Below are positions 33,580-45,595 of a stretch of DNA of 64,000 nt, piece by piece (within the stretch, counting starts at the first letter, position 1; the number at the start of each line of letters is the position of its first letter). A program made the position numbers and the translations under genes. Origin of the DNA: Auricularia sp. M13 (lineage: Eukaryota; Basidiomycota; Agaricomycetes; Auriculariales; Auriculariaceae); NCBI GenBank assembly GCA_037042915.1, contig CM073198.1, positions 2,108,001-2,172,000 on the forward strand, in the 5' to 3' direction. The notes beneath the pieces were generated by a model. The model had not been told where the DNA came from, did no database searches, and saw nothing but the letters and a program-made list of their open reading frames with translations.

Positions 33580-35409
33580 TTATTTCTGCTCTAGCTCTAT
33601 GTTCCTCAGCCAGGCGCCGATGGAACCGCTGTCGGAGAATGGTGTTGAGTTTCCGAAAACGGCATGGCATCCGAGATGGGGAATACAACACGCACAGAAA
33701 TCCTTCGTGCCGGAGGAACAACGCGCGCATGGTGCCTTTGCTCCAGAAGCGGATGGCGTATGACAGCGTAGCAATGGTCGCAGCGTGTCCTGCGAGAGCG
33801 GGTCAATCCCACTGGGCTAGATTATTGTGGCTGTGGGCACGAGGCGGCCACGTACCGCGAATGAAGCATCCGCCAAAGTAGATGCGGTCCAGTCCGTATT
33901 TCTCAGCGTTCATGTATCTGTACGTACGCCCAGCGATCAGTGCACGCAGGACCGTCAAGAAGACCGCACATACGCTATCTGGCCGATGTTGTTCGAGACG
34001 GCATACAGCAGGCTCTTGGAGATGTCTTCTGCCGAGAATGTCTGTTTGTCCGCGCCGCGTTTGAAGACCTTGCCGAACGAGCTCGCGATGGTCGTCGACT
34101 TGAGCCCGAGCTTGCTGTAGTCCTGGCCGTAGATGTCACCGACGAGCATGTCGACGGTCTCGTTGTTGCCCTTTTCTGACAGCGTCAACATCTCTAGAAG
34201 GTCAGGGCCGTCAGTAGCATCCCCAGTGTTTGTAGACTTGATGCTACACACCGTCAAACGACGTCGCAGGCGTTAGCAGGCTCAACAGGCCCCACAATGT
34301 TCCCCCGCCTAGACTGGTGCCGCTGACACGCTCAAACGAACCGTCAGCGTCCACACGAAGGATGGAAACTCCAGACCCGATGTTGACGAGCAGGCACGGC
34401 AGTTGAGGCTCCGGAGTGTCGACAAACGACACCGTATACTTTGGCGGGTTTGGAGAAGGCCGGGGGAGTGGCTGGGATTCCGTTCCATTCGTGATCGAAG
34501 GAAGCTCAGCAGCGACGGCCTCGGGCGCATGCGAGTGCACAACAGTGTGGTGTATGAGCTCGTCGGAAAAGTAGTACGCCTCGCCGGGAATCTGGGTGAG
34601 GAAGCGCAGGCCGGCGATGAGACATTCCATCTCGTCCTCCGGCGCCACGGGCAGGCCGGTCTGCTTTGCGAGCTGCTCGCCGAACTTGTGCGCGCCGCCG
34701 CCCGTGGCCATGATCTGGACCGTGCTGCGCATCTCGTCGACGCTGACGCCGTTGACCTGCGCGGAGCGCTCGATGAGCGTCTGGATGAAGTCGACGCAGG
34801 ACTCCATGTCGCTCGTCTCGAAGCGCTCGAAGTTGAGCGAGCCGCCGGGGAAGTTGCGGTGCCGCAGCAGCGAGGCGCGCACGGCCGCAGGCGACAGCGC
34901 GTTGGCATGCGCGTGCGCGTGGGCCGCCGCGTCGCCGTTGATGTGCGACTCAAGCAGGAGCGGGGTGAGCGCGCCGTGTAGCCTGTGCTGCTTCTCCGGC
35001 GACGGGCGCGCGCTCGTGGGCGAGTCCGGCATGCTCGCTGCCTCTGAGTTGCTCCCATCCGTCGCGATGGTCGACGGCGAGCCCGGCGGCTGCGGCGAGC
35101 GCGTGAAGTAGACGACTTTGGCGAGAGAGCCCCCGATCTGAAACAGAGCGCGCTATCGTATCAGCGCGGGCCATTTTCCAGGCACACCACGCACGTCCAC
35201 CGCAATGTGCGACACGGGCTCGATGTGGTTGGGCAGGTATATCCCGCGGCTGTCTCGCGTCTGCACGCACCGTGAGTATAAGCTGAGAAATTAAGCCTCG
35301 ACGAGAAGCACGCCATATGACGCACCTCTGGGGACGCCTCTGTCAGTATCTGGGCACCGCGGGTGTCGACCTGGATGACCCTCGCCTGGGGGAGTGCGCT
35401 GTCGGCCAT
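33580..35409 (-). CDS. Pantothenate kinase (eukaryotic type II)
   Basis: Phosphorylates pantothenate, the first step of coenzyme A synthesis; cytosolic. Exons run from MADSALPQARVIQVD (35409). Then comes the phosphate loop HIAVDIGGSLAKVVYFTRSP (about 35200-35100, across an intron). An inserted Ala/His-rich stretch is followed by LNFERFETSDMESCVDFIQ. TGGGAHKFGEQLAKQ and LLVNIGSGVSIL come next, then SGTSLGGGTLWGLLSLLT, the family's second phosphate-binding block. The C-terminal part has VGDIYGQDYSKLGL, YAVSNNIGQIAY, LDRIYFGGCFIRG and SYAIRFWSKGTMRALFLRHE. GSIGAWLRNIELEQK precedes the stop at 33582-33580. All blocks are in family order. The His-Ala insert near 34930-34900 is probably a low-complexity loop. 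Confidence 0.92.
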
Positions 35410-35892
35410 CGTGCAGCCACCGTCCAGTGCTCACGCGATCGTCTGGCCAAAGTAATCCGAAAAGCGCGCCGTCGAGCCATTTCTCAGCGGCATCGTATTT
35501 CCCCCAACCGGACCATCCGCCTCGGTCCATCTCGCCATCCTGTGACCAGAGACCAGGCGCTCGAGCCACTCAGCAACCGCCATTCAGGACCCGTTTGCAG
35601 AAACACTCGCTCCGTGCTCGCAGCGTACTAGTCCCGCAACGAAGGCACGCTGCAGCTCCAGGCGCGGATTCGGATGTCTCATGTCCCCGGTATCCGTCCA
35701 ATCTAGACAATGGCCACGCTCACTCTCGCTCACACGCATGGCTTCACGTCTTTCCCACTCCCCACTAGGTAGTTTAAATGCGCAGCCGAAGTAGCACGCG
35801 CACATTTGCTTTCATTCGTTCATCGTCTACTGAAACAAGGGGAGTTTGCGCATGCGCGACTCGGCCGCGCGTGCGTGGGGAAAAAAATACAT
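35410..35892. other. Intergenic: pantothenate kinase promoter
   Basis: 483 bases between two same-strand genes: the promoter of the pantothenate kinase and the 3' UTR of the dehydrogenase gene. Nothing else was recognised. Confidence 0.4.
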
Positions 35893-37822
35893 CTAGGCGT
35901 TGTACGAAGAGGCGGAAACATTGCCGCCACGGCCGGTCCAGTTGATGTCTGCCAACGTGACAACAGTCAGACAGGGCAGCACAGACAACTGCACGACAAG
36001 ACGCACGGATGTCCTCGCCAGCCTTGAGCTTGGCGTTCTCCTTGCCAGGGAGCACCTTGAAGGTGTGGGCGCCGAAGTAGTCGCGCTGCGCTTGCAAGAG
36101 GTTGGCGGAGACGATCTCGCTGCGGTAGCCGTCGAAGAAAGCCAGAGCCGTGCTGAACGCCGGCGTGGGGATTCCCCAAAGCGCTGACTGCGCGACGACG
36201 CGTCGCCAACCGGGCTGCGCCTTGTGCACCGCTGAACGACCAGATGAGCGCCAGTAAATAGATGGTAGAACCGTGAGTTAACTGACCCTTGTTGAAGAAG
36301 TCGTCGAACAGCAACGACTCGAGCTTGTTGTTCTTCTCGTAGGCAGCCGTAATGTCCTTAAGGAAGACCGACTTGATAATGCAGCCACCACGCCACATCC
36401 GGGCGATACCAGCGTAGTTGAGGTTCCACCCAAGCTGACCAAGGAATGATTCTCGTCAGCATTGCTCAGTCACCAAACTGTCTTCATGACATACCTCCTT
36501 CGCCGTCTCGCGCATGAGCATGAATCCCTGGGTGTACGAGATGATCTTGGACGCGTAGAGCGCCTGCTCGAGGTCATCGATGAACTGCTGCTTGTCGCCC
36601 CGGAACGCCTCCTTGAGTGGGCCAGCGATGACCTTGCTCGCGCGGACACGCTCCTGCTTGATCGCCGAAAGACACCGGGCAAAGACAGCCTCACCAATCA
36701 AGGTAACTGGTACATGTAGTCAGACCACGGGCGAACCTCGTGTAAGCATGTTACCAAGAAAGCTTACCTGGTGTACCCGCGTCAAGCGCAGCGATGGCAG
36801 TCCACTTGCCCGTGCCCTTCTGGCCCGCGGCATCAAGGATCTTGGTCACGAGCGGCTCGCCGTCGTCGTCCTTGAAGCGGAGGATGTTGGAGGTGATTTC
36901 AATGAGGAACGAGTCGAGGACGCCCTTGTTCCACCTGTCGAAGATGGTCGCAATCTCGTCCTCGTGCAGGCCCAGGCCGCGCTTGAGGATGTCGTAGCCC
37001 TCGGCGATCAGCTGCATATCGCCGTACTCGATGCCTGAGGTAATCACGGCGTCAGCCCCTATCTCGATATCGCCGCCAGCGCGATCTAACCGTTGTGGAC
37101 CATTTTCACGTAGTGTCCCGAGCCCGTCTCGCCGACCCAGTCGCAGCACGGGTCGCCGTACGCTTGCGCGGCCGTCTTCTGGAAGATCTCCTTGATGGCA
37201 GGCCAGGCGGCGGGCGAGCCGCCAGGCATGAGCGAGGGGCCGTAGCGCGCGCCCTCCTCACCGCCGGAGACACCGGAGCCGACGAAGAGGAAGCCCTTAG
37301 CCTCGAGCTCCTTGGCGCGGCGGATAGAGTCGGGATAGTGCGAGTTGCCGCCATCGATGAGGATGTCGCCGGGCTCGAAGCCGCCCTCAATGCATTGCTT
37401 GATGAAGTCGTCGACGGCCGAGCCGGCCTTGACGAGCATGATGACCTTGCGCGGCTTCTTGAGCTTTTGCGCGAGCTCCTGGATGCTGTATGCGCCGACG
37501 ACCTTCGTACCTTGCGAGCGCTGCACTCAGCTCTGGCCCACAATGCAGCCCGGTCCGCTTACCCTTGGCCTCGTTTTGCAGGAAGCTATCGATCTTGCTC
37601 GTCGTGCGGTTGTACACTGCAACAGTGAACCCCTTGTCGTTCATGTTGAGCACCAGGTTTTGGCCCTACATCGCGCACCGTGTAAGCGGCCATCGACACT
37701 GATCTGCTTAAACGGTGCATACCATGACGGCGAGGCCGATAAGACCGATGTCTGCGCTGCATTCCCTCCCGTCAGCGCCCATCGCAGCACCCGGCGCGGG
37801 CATCGACTTACACGGCTGTCAT
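35893..37822 (-). CDS. GND1: 6-phosphogluconate dehydrogenase, decarboxylating
   Basis: The third enzyme of the oxidative pentose phosphate pathway, making NADPH, CO2 and ribulose 5-phosphate. The start ATGACAGCC at 37822 belongs to an 11-base coding exon ending before GTAAGT. The next exon gives [18 protein letters not shown], the NADP-binding GxGxxG-type fold. Then come [46 protein letters not shown] and [20 protein letters not shown], the catalytic lysine-histidine region. [17 protein letters not shown] and [20 protein letters not shown] follow. The C-terminus is YFGAHTFK then [18 protein letters not shown], which closes the substrate site of the partner subunit. All catalytic blocks are intact. 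There are seven or more introns. Confidence 0.97.
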
Positions 37823-38076
37823 AGTGAGATGGGCTGCAAGAGACTGTAGACGGGGGACAGCAATGGTTGCAGGAAGAGATGCCTCAGCAAAGCGATGACA
37901 AACAGCCCGACGAAATACTCGGTCCGGCAGTGACACGGCGCCTCAACAGGAGCTACTCTGCAACCGCCTCCTTGTCGGTCAAATAACACACCGCGTCGCA
38001 CGCAGGAAACATTGGCAATAATATATAGTACGAAACACCCAGGCTGTTCTAAACCGGCTGCACAATACACCGAGCC

Positions 38077-41000
38077 TCAACCACCAATGGCGCTCATCAC
38101 CAGTCGGCAGACGGCCTCCTGCTCTGCCCGGACCGCAAGCTCGAGCGTCACGCCTTGTCCGGCTGCGAATGTCATCCGCACGCGCGCGAGCACCTTCCCG
38201 CCGCCGCCACCGACCAAGCCTCCCAGCTGTAGTGTGTGCACCGACGTCGATGTAGGCTGATCCGACCCGCCGAGCGCCTCCATGTTCAAAATTTCTATCA
38301 GAGAGTCGCACGCCGCTAAGGAGACGTCAGTCAGTCAACACCGCATCCTCAGTTTAGGCAACCAGAAGAAAACACACCCTTTATGCTCTCCATCGCCGAC
38401 AACGCGAACGTCTCCGTCAGCGACGCGCCACTCTTCAACTTCTCCCACTCCGAGGCGAAGTTGACGTAGGACGGGACGATGTAGTCGCCGCCAGCGCCGA
38501 GCTCGACCTCCTCGAGCTGGTACTCGTCCGGGTAACCCTCCTCCTCCGGCTCGCCGCTCGACGGGTCGACCTCCTTGCTGACGAACTTGAGCGTGCACTG
38601 GAACGAACCGAGCGCGTATTCCTCGGGGTCGTCGCGCGTGAACGATACATAAGCAATCTGTGGCGACGTGGACGCCGTGAGCAGCGGGATGGCCATCGCG
38701 CCCGCCAGTGTCAAGCCGGTCTCGTCTGTCGGCGTCATCACGACGGTCACATCCTCCAGCACGGTATCCGGGAGCGTATTCGATACGTTGAACTACCTTC
38801 TGTCAGCAATTTCCACTTGCCAGCAGCGGGCAGAAGACGACTTGCCTGGAAGACGACATGCTCCTTGAAGATGTGCTTGACGCAGCTGACCACATATTCC
38901 GTCTCGTTCTCCGTAAGCTGCGCAGGCTTCATGCTGCTGTTCAGCACCGGACCGTACGCCGCGAATTCTGGTACGGCCGCCAGCTGGCTCGCGTATTGCG
39001 ACTGGGTCTCCGCGGCGGACAGCACCGGTGCGGCGACGAGAGCCGGCTTTGCAGTGACGGCGACGGCGACAGCATCGAGCGCGCTGGGTCCTGCATTGAA
39101 GGTCAGCGCACGCGAGACAATCTCGCTATAATTTGGCACGAACGTGCGACTTCCTGCGCGGCTTGAGCACGGCTGATTTTCGGGATAGCCGTGGCGTCGA
39201 AAGGCGCCTCAATCGCCGCGGCGTCGTTCACGTACGATACGAGCTTCGCCTCCAGAGCAGCCAACGAGAACACGGAGTCTTTCCGGTAAATATCAGTATC
39301 AACATTGGCGAGTTTGTAACACACGACAGGCTCACCTTCCTTCACATACGTCTCGGCCAATTGGTCCTCCTTCAAGACGCGGAGGTACATTGCCGCACGG
39401 TCACGGACTTCGTCGTCAACATCGTCCAGGCACCTGCCGATAACATGAGCATTCACTTCTAAGCGCAAGGAAAAACGTACCGGCTAAGGAGAACACCAAT
39501 GCTCCTCTTGACGGTAGTATCGATGACATTAACACCAAACTTCGCCAAGCTCGACACCGCAGCCGCGCGCACGATCGCATTCTCCAGCACGACGCGGTTG
39601 TATATGAAGCGGATATACTTGGTGGGCTGGCTCATGCGCGGGCCCTCGAGGCCGAGCAGGTGGAGGATGCGGACGGAGAGCTTGGTGAACTCGCAGTCCT
39701 CGATGAACTCGCACAAGTGCGAGAGTGCGGCCTCTTTGCACGCCGCGATGAACTTGATCATATCAAAGATGGCCTCGACGACGGCGCGCTTGAAGTCGTA
39801 CCCGCCCTCCTCGCGCAGCACACCCGCGAGGAAGTTAAGCATGAGCTCCTGCTTTGCCGGGAACTTGAGGCACAGAGAGCGCACGGCCTCCACCACGATG
39901 ACCTTGAACTCGTCGCTGATTTCGGTCATGAAGCCGGAGATCTGCTTCATGAGCCGGTCCACCGAGGCCTCGTTGCCAGTCTGCGAGAACAGCTATCAGA
40001 ACGAATACTCGATGCGTGAATTGCGACAAGATATTTTACCTTCAGGAGCGTCGTAATAGCGTAGGTCGCGATGCTGCGGTTCTGGTCCGTAATGAGGTTC
40101 TCCATTTCCGTGTTGCATGCCGCGACGACGGCCGGGTGTATCAATGCCAAAGAGCTGAGCGTGCGGATGGCCGCGAACTTCAGAGTGGGCTTGGGGGAGC
40201 TCAAGAAAATCTGGAAGGCTATGGACGCGTCAACGAGTGAAGCGGTCTAATATAGGGCGACGTACTGGCAACTGCCCGCGTAAGATGTTGCGGCTGCACG
40301 TTGCGCATTTCACAAATAGCGCGCGCGGCTTCAAAATTGACCATATCGCTCTTATGACGCAGCCAGCCCTCCAGCATGTCGAACATCTGCTTGTGCATGC
40401 TATCAAGCAGTCAGCAATAATAATGGAAAATGCTACAAGACAATATACTTGGGATCCTCGTCCATAACCTTGGCAGCGTAGCGAATGAGCATGCAGAGTG
40501 CCATTGGGTTCTTGAGCGTGGTTCCTCCACCAGTCTTGCCGCCGCCGAGTTGCTGTATCATCTTGATAACAGCCATGCGGTCCTGTTGACGAATGGAGTA
40601 GAGGAGGCCGAGCGCGTGGTACTGGCTAATGTAGCTGGTGGAAGGAATGGACTGGTAGGACGGTGTCGTGGGCTGAGAGGAGAAACCAAGATAGGAAGTT
40701 GTAGAGGTGCTGAAGAACGACGGGGCCTTTGGGTTGAGTGCCTCCTGGGCCTCGTTTACCCAGCGCTTGATGACATCCTTTGCGACGGGGAAGAGGTGGT
40801 AGGACGAGACGAGCGCGGCGGACGAGATAGACGTGTTCTTGTCGACAATGGCGGCCTTGAAGAAGCGTTCCGAGCTTTGGACCATGGATGCCTGCGCTGT
40901 AAGTGAGATTTTGGCTGGCCAGTGGACGCGACGGCGGAGCGCACATCAATAATTCTACAAAGAGCACGGATCGCGTTTGGACGGTATATGACCTCGAGAT

Positions 41001-41385
41001 TGGGCTGCATGTCGCGTTGTATGCTGCTCGTGACCATGATGACATCCTCGGAGACTGTGGAGAGCTCCTTAATGGCCAGGTAGACCATTTGGCGCAGCGC
41101 CGCCTGCATGCGCGGTCAGCCGTCGTGCTCCCAGAGCCATGGCAGCCTACGGCCACATACATCCTTGTTGGAAAAGAGCTTGGTGATGCCAAAGAACAAG
41201 GGCGTGGCCTCGTGTGTCTGGAAGGCCTCGCCGGTGTAGAAGAGGTAAACGACGCGGGTGAGCAGCGACCTGCATTTGCGCGGAGATATCGGCGACTCGT
41301 TGAAGACGCGGGCCTCCTGCAGAATCGTCGTCTTGTTGTTGTAGAAGTTGTTGAACGCGCTGTCGTCGTCCTTTTTGTACGCCAT
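38077..41385 (-). CDS. SEC21: Coatomer subunit gamma (COPI)
   Basis: The gamma subunit of the COPI coat, which drives retrograde Golgi-to-ER transport. The start [20 protein letters not shown] at 41385 is followed by [19 protein letters not shown] long alpha-solenoid trunk comes next ([64 protein letters not shown]-like blocks, [20 protein letters not shown]). After an Ala/Pro/Val-rich linker near 39080-38990 comes the appendage domain ([46 protein letters not shown]). It ends [18 protein letters not shown] at 38077. About a dozen short introns are present and no frameshift is seen. Confidence 0.96.
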
Positions 41386-41960
41386 TGCCAGCCACGTCGG
41401 CCCAACTTTTGGTTACGGCGATCGGAGTTTTCTTCTTTCTCCTGACAGCGACCTCCTTGGGCTCAATCTCAAATTTCTGAAAGCTGAGCGCAGCTGGACA
41501 GTACGGGACATGGCACATATCGAATGGCAACTGTTATTTTATTACACAGATGGCATCTGGCGACTATGGCTGTAGGCGGCTCGCTGAACGTCTCGCTTCG
41601 AGAGCAAGCGCGTGCAAGACTCCGAATGTCCCGGTCTCTGACGGCCAAAGCAGCTCTGAAGCAGATTCGGATGTTGATCCTGTTGAGCTTTGTCTTCGTC
41701 TTCATGCGGAAGTGACCCGCTCGTCCTGTGCCTCGTTTCGACCCCCGGAATAACGGTCTGAGGCTCAGCCTGTGTCTACCCTATTGCAGAAGTCTATCTG
41801 CGTTCAAGCGGATACTGAACCGAGTGCGGAATAGCATCCCTGAGCATTTCCGACGGGGCGCCCTCCGGAATTCGAACGCTGCGACTCTCAAAAGGGCGCC
41901 GGGGGACAGGCCCCGCTGCTTGTCCGCAACCACATCACGCGGTATCTTCGTACAGCTAGA
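41386..41960. other. Divergent region between gamma-COP and kinase genes
   Basis: 575 bases between start codons pointing away from each other. Two stretches look partly coding on the plus strand (41550-41750, and 41875-41960 in the kinase frame). The kinase may therefore have further 5' exons, but I could not build a spliced model that joins them. No promoter element was recognised. Confidence 0.4.
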
Positions 41961-43152
41961 ATGGCCGCTACAGGTGCGTTCAGCTCATGTATGATGTCCT
42001 CTGTATGTATTCAGTCGGCTCAGGAGGCATTGATGCTGGGACGACCATAATGGTATCAACCGTTCGCGACAACGAGCATCTGCCAATCGAAATACTATCA
42101 TCCGTCTCGATCGACCGGGGAGCATCGGCAGTCATATACAAAGGCGAACTCAAGCTGCCTAATACGACATACACCGTAGCCTTGAAGGTTTTCCCAATCC
42201 TACTGAGAGAACACGAACAAGAAGTACAAACTGTCGTAGGAATTCCTACGCGATGCGCTTACACATATCCCCCAAGATGCTGCGTCGAGAATTGAAGGCA
42301 TTGTCGAGGGTTTCGCACAACTGCGTCCTACCTTTCATTGGCACTTCAAACTTAGGCGGTCGAACAATCATCGTGACGCCGTTCATGAGGAACGGCAATA
42401 TGCTGCAATATCTCAAGGCCAGGCCGGGGGTAGATAGGCGGGGACTGGTTCGTCGTCTTAACACGGTACATTCGGCGCTCTCAAAAGCTGCGGCTACTAT
42501 ACTAGATTATTCAAGTCGCTGAGGCTGTATATTTTCTTCACGTTTACGCGGGCGTCGTTCACGGCGATTTGAAATGTGTGCGTAATGCGGCTGTCGAGGC
42601 AGCCCACCTACAGTCACTGAACGGTCTCTAGGAAAATGTGCTCGTGTCGAACAGTGGAAACGCACTGGTAGCAGACTTCGGACTTAGCGCCATCATTGAC
42701 AAAGAGGAGTCAAGCGCGACAACAATGTCCGCCATTCGCAATTGCAATACGCTCCGATTTGCTGCGCCAGAGCTTTTTCTTGGGCCGGAAGACGGCGAGA
42801 TCACGGTCGAAGGGCATGCGAGACCGCGATCCAAGACGCGAGAGAGCAATGTTTATGCATTTGGCATGCTCGTCTTGCAGGTGCGCCTGTGCACCTACTC
42901 CCAGATTCGATTTGACAGCATGTTTCATCAAAGGCTTTCACCGAAAAGCCACCATGGTATCCGTTGCGCAACGAGGCTGTGTTAACGAAGGTCGTGAATC
43001 GTGTGACTCCTGCACACCCGGGCCCGGATGTAGCACATTTGGGACTGTCCACCGCCTGGTGGGATGTTTGTCACCAGTGCTGGGGGTTTGATCCCCGCCT
43101 TCGGCCAGCCATGAATCAAGTTTGGTCTGAGCTGAAGGTTCGTCTGGAGTAA
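41961..43152 (+). CDS. TKL-type protein kinase, probably 5' part of a kinase-WD40 gene
   Basis: Six exons with agreeing phases: 41961-41973, 42015-42223, 42277-42447, 42506-42577, 42632-42880 and 42934-43152, giving 310 residues. The fold resembles the tyrosine-kinase-like kinases expanded in mushrooms. Visible are a weak glycine loop (DRGASAVIYKG), the lysine strand TVALKVF, HNCVLPFIG, HGDLKCENVLV (HGD in place of HRD), ADFGLS, AAPELF, and YAFGMLVLQAFTEKPPW. CWGFDPRLRPAMNQVWSELK ends the domain. Both catalytic aspartates are present, so activity is possible. The stop at 43150 may lie in an intron: a GTTCGT donor at 43138 and a CACACAG acceptor at 43189 join in phase to a short exon that leads toward WD40 repeats. 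The 5' end is uncertain. Confidence 0.75.
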
Positions 43153-43189
43153 ACAATAATTTATGGTCGTAATATTTACTCTCACACAG

Positions 43190-44156
43190 CAATCTAACAC
43201 TGTCCAGCCCTATGACGGTCTCAGCGTTCGTAGGGACCTCAGAATTCAATCAGGTGAACTGCTATGCGAGGCTATTGTGTACCGAGCTGACGCATCGTCT
43301 CTCCATGTCCCAAAAATCGCAAACTGGTGATCAGCGATGATGCTCTTATCAGCTCACTATGTTCTGTGATAACTGTCTATACACACCTATAGGATGCCTT
43401 AATTACTTGTCGGCCTTGGTAAGTACTGCTAAGCCGTCAGTGTAGTGTGATAATGGCGATAAGTGCCGATCAGCGCACTGCGGCCGGTGACAAGGTCTTA
43501 TAAGCGGTGATAAACCTTCATCACCAGCAAGTCCCCCCACTAAATTTCAACACAAGCCCTACCTGCTAGTAGACTAAATCATCCATGAGAACATAATTAC
43601 GAGTCTTTGGGAGCCGTGGGAGCCGCAGTCATCGGAGCGGAATGTCCAGTGGAGCTGTGGAGCAGGCTCGTATCCTTCGCTCCACCATTACAGACAATTG
43701 GCAGAATGGGCTAGGTGGTAGCTCGCGCGAGGACACAGGTGGCCTGCAGGCGAGCCCTTGGTTTGAATCAGGTCAAGTCGGAAAGTAAATAAGAAATGTA
43801 GAACTGGAGTAAGATCAGTGTATGTATACAGAGTAGTAATACGAGTAAGTAATAAGTGTACATATGTAGTAACATAAAGTAAGACCAGCTGCCGCATACG
43901 AGCGGCAGCTGGGGGAGTTTTCATAATATTGGGCGGGGCCGCTGATCAGCTCTTATCGGCCCTTGTCCACATTATAAAGTGTATCGGCCTTGTCAGCCGT
44001 ATAATAGGCCTGTAGGCGAGTATACCCCCTGAAGCTGTTTGATCAGGTAGGGGGTCGGCTGACCCTGTTATCAGGACTCATCACACCTTGTCAAGCCTCA
44101 TAGCCAACTTGCACTTTTTGGGACACAGGTTACCACGATGGAGGCGGCATTCATCC
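43190..44156 (+). pseudogene. Inferred linker exons between kinase and WD40 region
   Basis: Exon 43190-43253 (QSNTVQPYDGLSVRRDLRIQ) continues the kinase frame after a 52-base intron. A GTGAAC donor at 43254 would splice to the acceptor ACACAG at 44128, just right of a TIR transposon. The resulting GYHDGGGIH (44129-44156) is cut by a MITE at 44157. Without the transposon the intron would be about 53 bases. GYHDGGGIH reads as the start of a WD40 blade, and its continuation lies on the opposite strand at 50224. This is inference from phase, intron size and repeat logic, not similarity alone. Confidence 0.55.
43306..44125. mobile_element. Non-autonomous TIR DNA transposon (about 820 bp)
   Basis: The ends are inverted repeats. 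The left reads TGTCCCAAAAATCGCAAACT and the right, reverse-complemented, reads TGTCCCAAAAAGTGCAAGTT. The first 11 bases are identical and the match then continues imperfectly (GCAA..TGG). The interior is richer in A+T than its surroundings and repeats GATAA/TTATC motifs many times near both ends. It holds no transposase frame. The flanks share at most the 2 bases CA, so the superfamily is undecided. It lies inside the inferred intron of the kinase-WD40 gene. Confidence 0.7.
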
Positions 44157-44491
44157 CAGGGGGGCCGCATGATAAGGATCGTGAATATCGGGTAGGGGGG
44201 GTGGGTCGTGGGAAGATGCGCGCGCTAATCAATCCCATTCAGTTTTTCTGGATGTCTTTTGCGTACTGGGACTGCTGTTACCTTTCGAAACCCCGGATTT
44301 TTTGCAAGGGAGCCATACTTGGCAGACCGCAACTTTCTGGCAAAAAATATCGGTCGAAATCCTTCGTTTCTCAGTGTTCGAACATTTTGTGACGATTGTT
44401 TGGGCGCCAACTCAATTGAGTTGCCATCAATCTTCCCACGACCCACCCACCCCCACCCGATATTGACTATTCTTATCATGCGGCCCCCCTG
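44157..44491 (+). mobile_element. hAT-like MITE, left copy (335 bp)
   Basis: The ends are long inverted repeats starting CAGGGGGGCCGCATGATAAG and continuing imperfectly for about 60 bases into G-rich tracts. A CAGGG-type end with 8-bp duplications points to the hAT superfamily. There is no coding capacity. The copy at 50225-50559 is its reverse complement with one base difference (a C/T change at a CpG). The 8-bp flanks here are attcatcc on the left and cgaataca on the right, which do not match each other. Confidence 0.88.
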
Positions 44492-44889
44492 CGAATACAT
44501 CCCAAACGCGTACATTGCCGTCGCCAAACCCGGATGCTACGCTCTTCCCATTAGGGGAAAAGGCAACTGACCGAGTACCAAAGGATTCATAGTGTATTGG
44601 TAGCGTCGCGGCAGGTTTCCCGGCCTCAGCGTCCCATATGCGAATCGTCCCATCTTCCGACGCAGAAGCAATATACTTGCCCAAAGGTGAGGCAGCAACA
44701 GCCATGATCGATTCATCGACGACGTAACCCGTATGCATGGTGTGCACGAGCTGAAGCGTCGCTGCGTCCCAGACATAGATTTCATTGCCCCCATGAGAAG
44801 AGACAATATGCCGGCCGTTGGGTAGAAAGCAGATAGAGTAGGCACAAGGTTTTGACACAGGCAGGTACCGGTACGACTGATGGGCGGAT
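44492..44889 (-). pseudogene. WD40 fragment C (blades 5-7), 3' part of broken gene
   Basis: The minus strand is open and encodes three WD40 blades: KPCAYSICFLPNGRHIVSSH ... IYVWD; SIMAVAASPLGKYIASASED ... IRIWD; and TRSVAFSPNGKSVASGFGD ... VRVWDVF. It starts at the LTR element's target duplication (44885-44889) and stops at the MITE. Joined to fragment B with one copy of cggat removed, the frame runs on without a break (IRIWDIAS then AHQSYRYLP). If the block is re-inverted, the last codons continue past the right MITE as VFD and a stop. Fragment only; not expressible here. Confidence 0.85.
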
Positions 44890-45369
44890 TGTCACGGTGA
44901 CTGCTATATCACTCTCTGAGACGACGCCCGAGGGGAAGGGATGAGTGGGGAGAGGGAGGCGCGGATAAGCGGTATGATAGACCAGACCAAACCTAAGGTA
45001 CAAGAGGGGCGACGGCCCAGATATATATACTACGGAAGCAAGGCCGAGGGGACCCGTGGACCAATTGCGCCACCGACCGGTTGCCACGCGGGCGCCACAG
45101 ATCAGGCCGAAAGAGACCGCCGGGGCGTCGTCGGCGAGACAGGAAACCCGGGATAAATAGAGCCCAACCAAACCAAAAACATCCCGTCGTATTACCCTTC
45201 TCCTGGGAAGAGACCGAGGTACTTGCCGAGCGGAGAGACCGCTTGGACGCGCCAACGAAAGGGCCGCGGGGCCGGGCGCAAGGAGTTTGGGCGCCCGGAC
45301 GAGGTGCGAGGGCCACGGGACGGCGAAATGAAACAGCGGGGGAGGAGGGACCCGACGAAGACCGCAACA
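44890..45369. repeat. Left LTR (480 bp)
   Basis: Starts TGTCACGGTGAC (an 11-base palindrome follows the first T) and ends CGCAACA. It contains a TATATATA motif near 45023 and GATAAATAG near 45153, either of which could serve as a TATA element. Confidence 0.93.
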
Positions 45370-45595
45370 TAACCCCCCTTCTAGCCGTCCAGTGGCTGAG
45401 GTGGGAATAGCCAGGGGAGGTGCGGGTTAGATCGGGCGTGGGGAGACGGACCATAGCGTGACCGGGCCGAGCTCCATCCGCCGCGGGATCAAACTCTAAG
45501 CGTCAGATGCCGCGAAAGGCTCGGCCGTCGCCGTACACGAACCGCGGTACTTCTCGCTCTTCGTCTCCCCGCTTCCCGTCACCGTCCGATATCCC

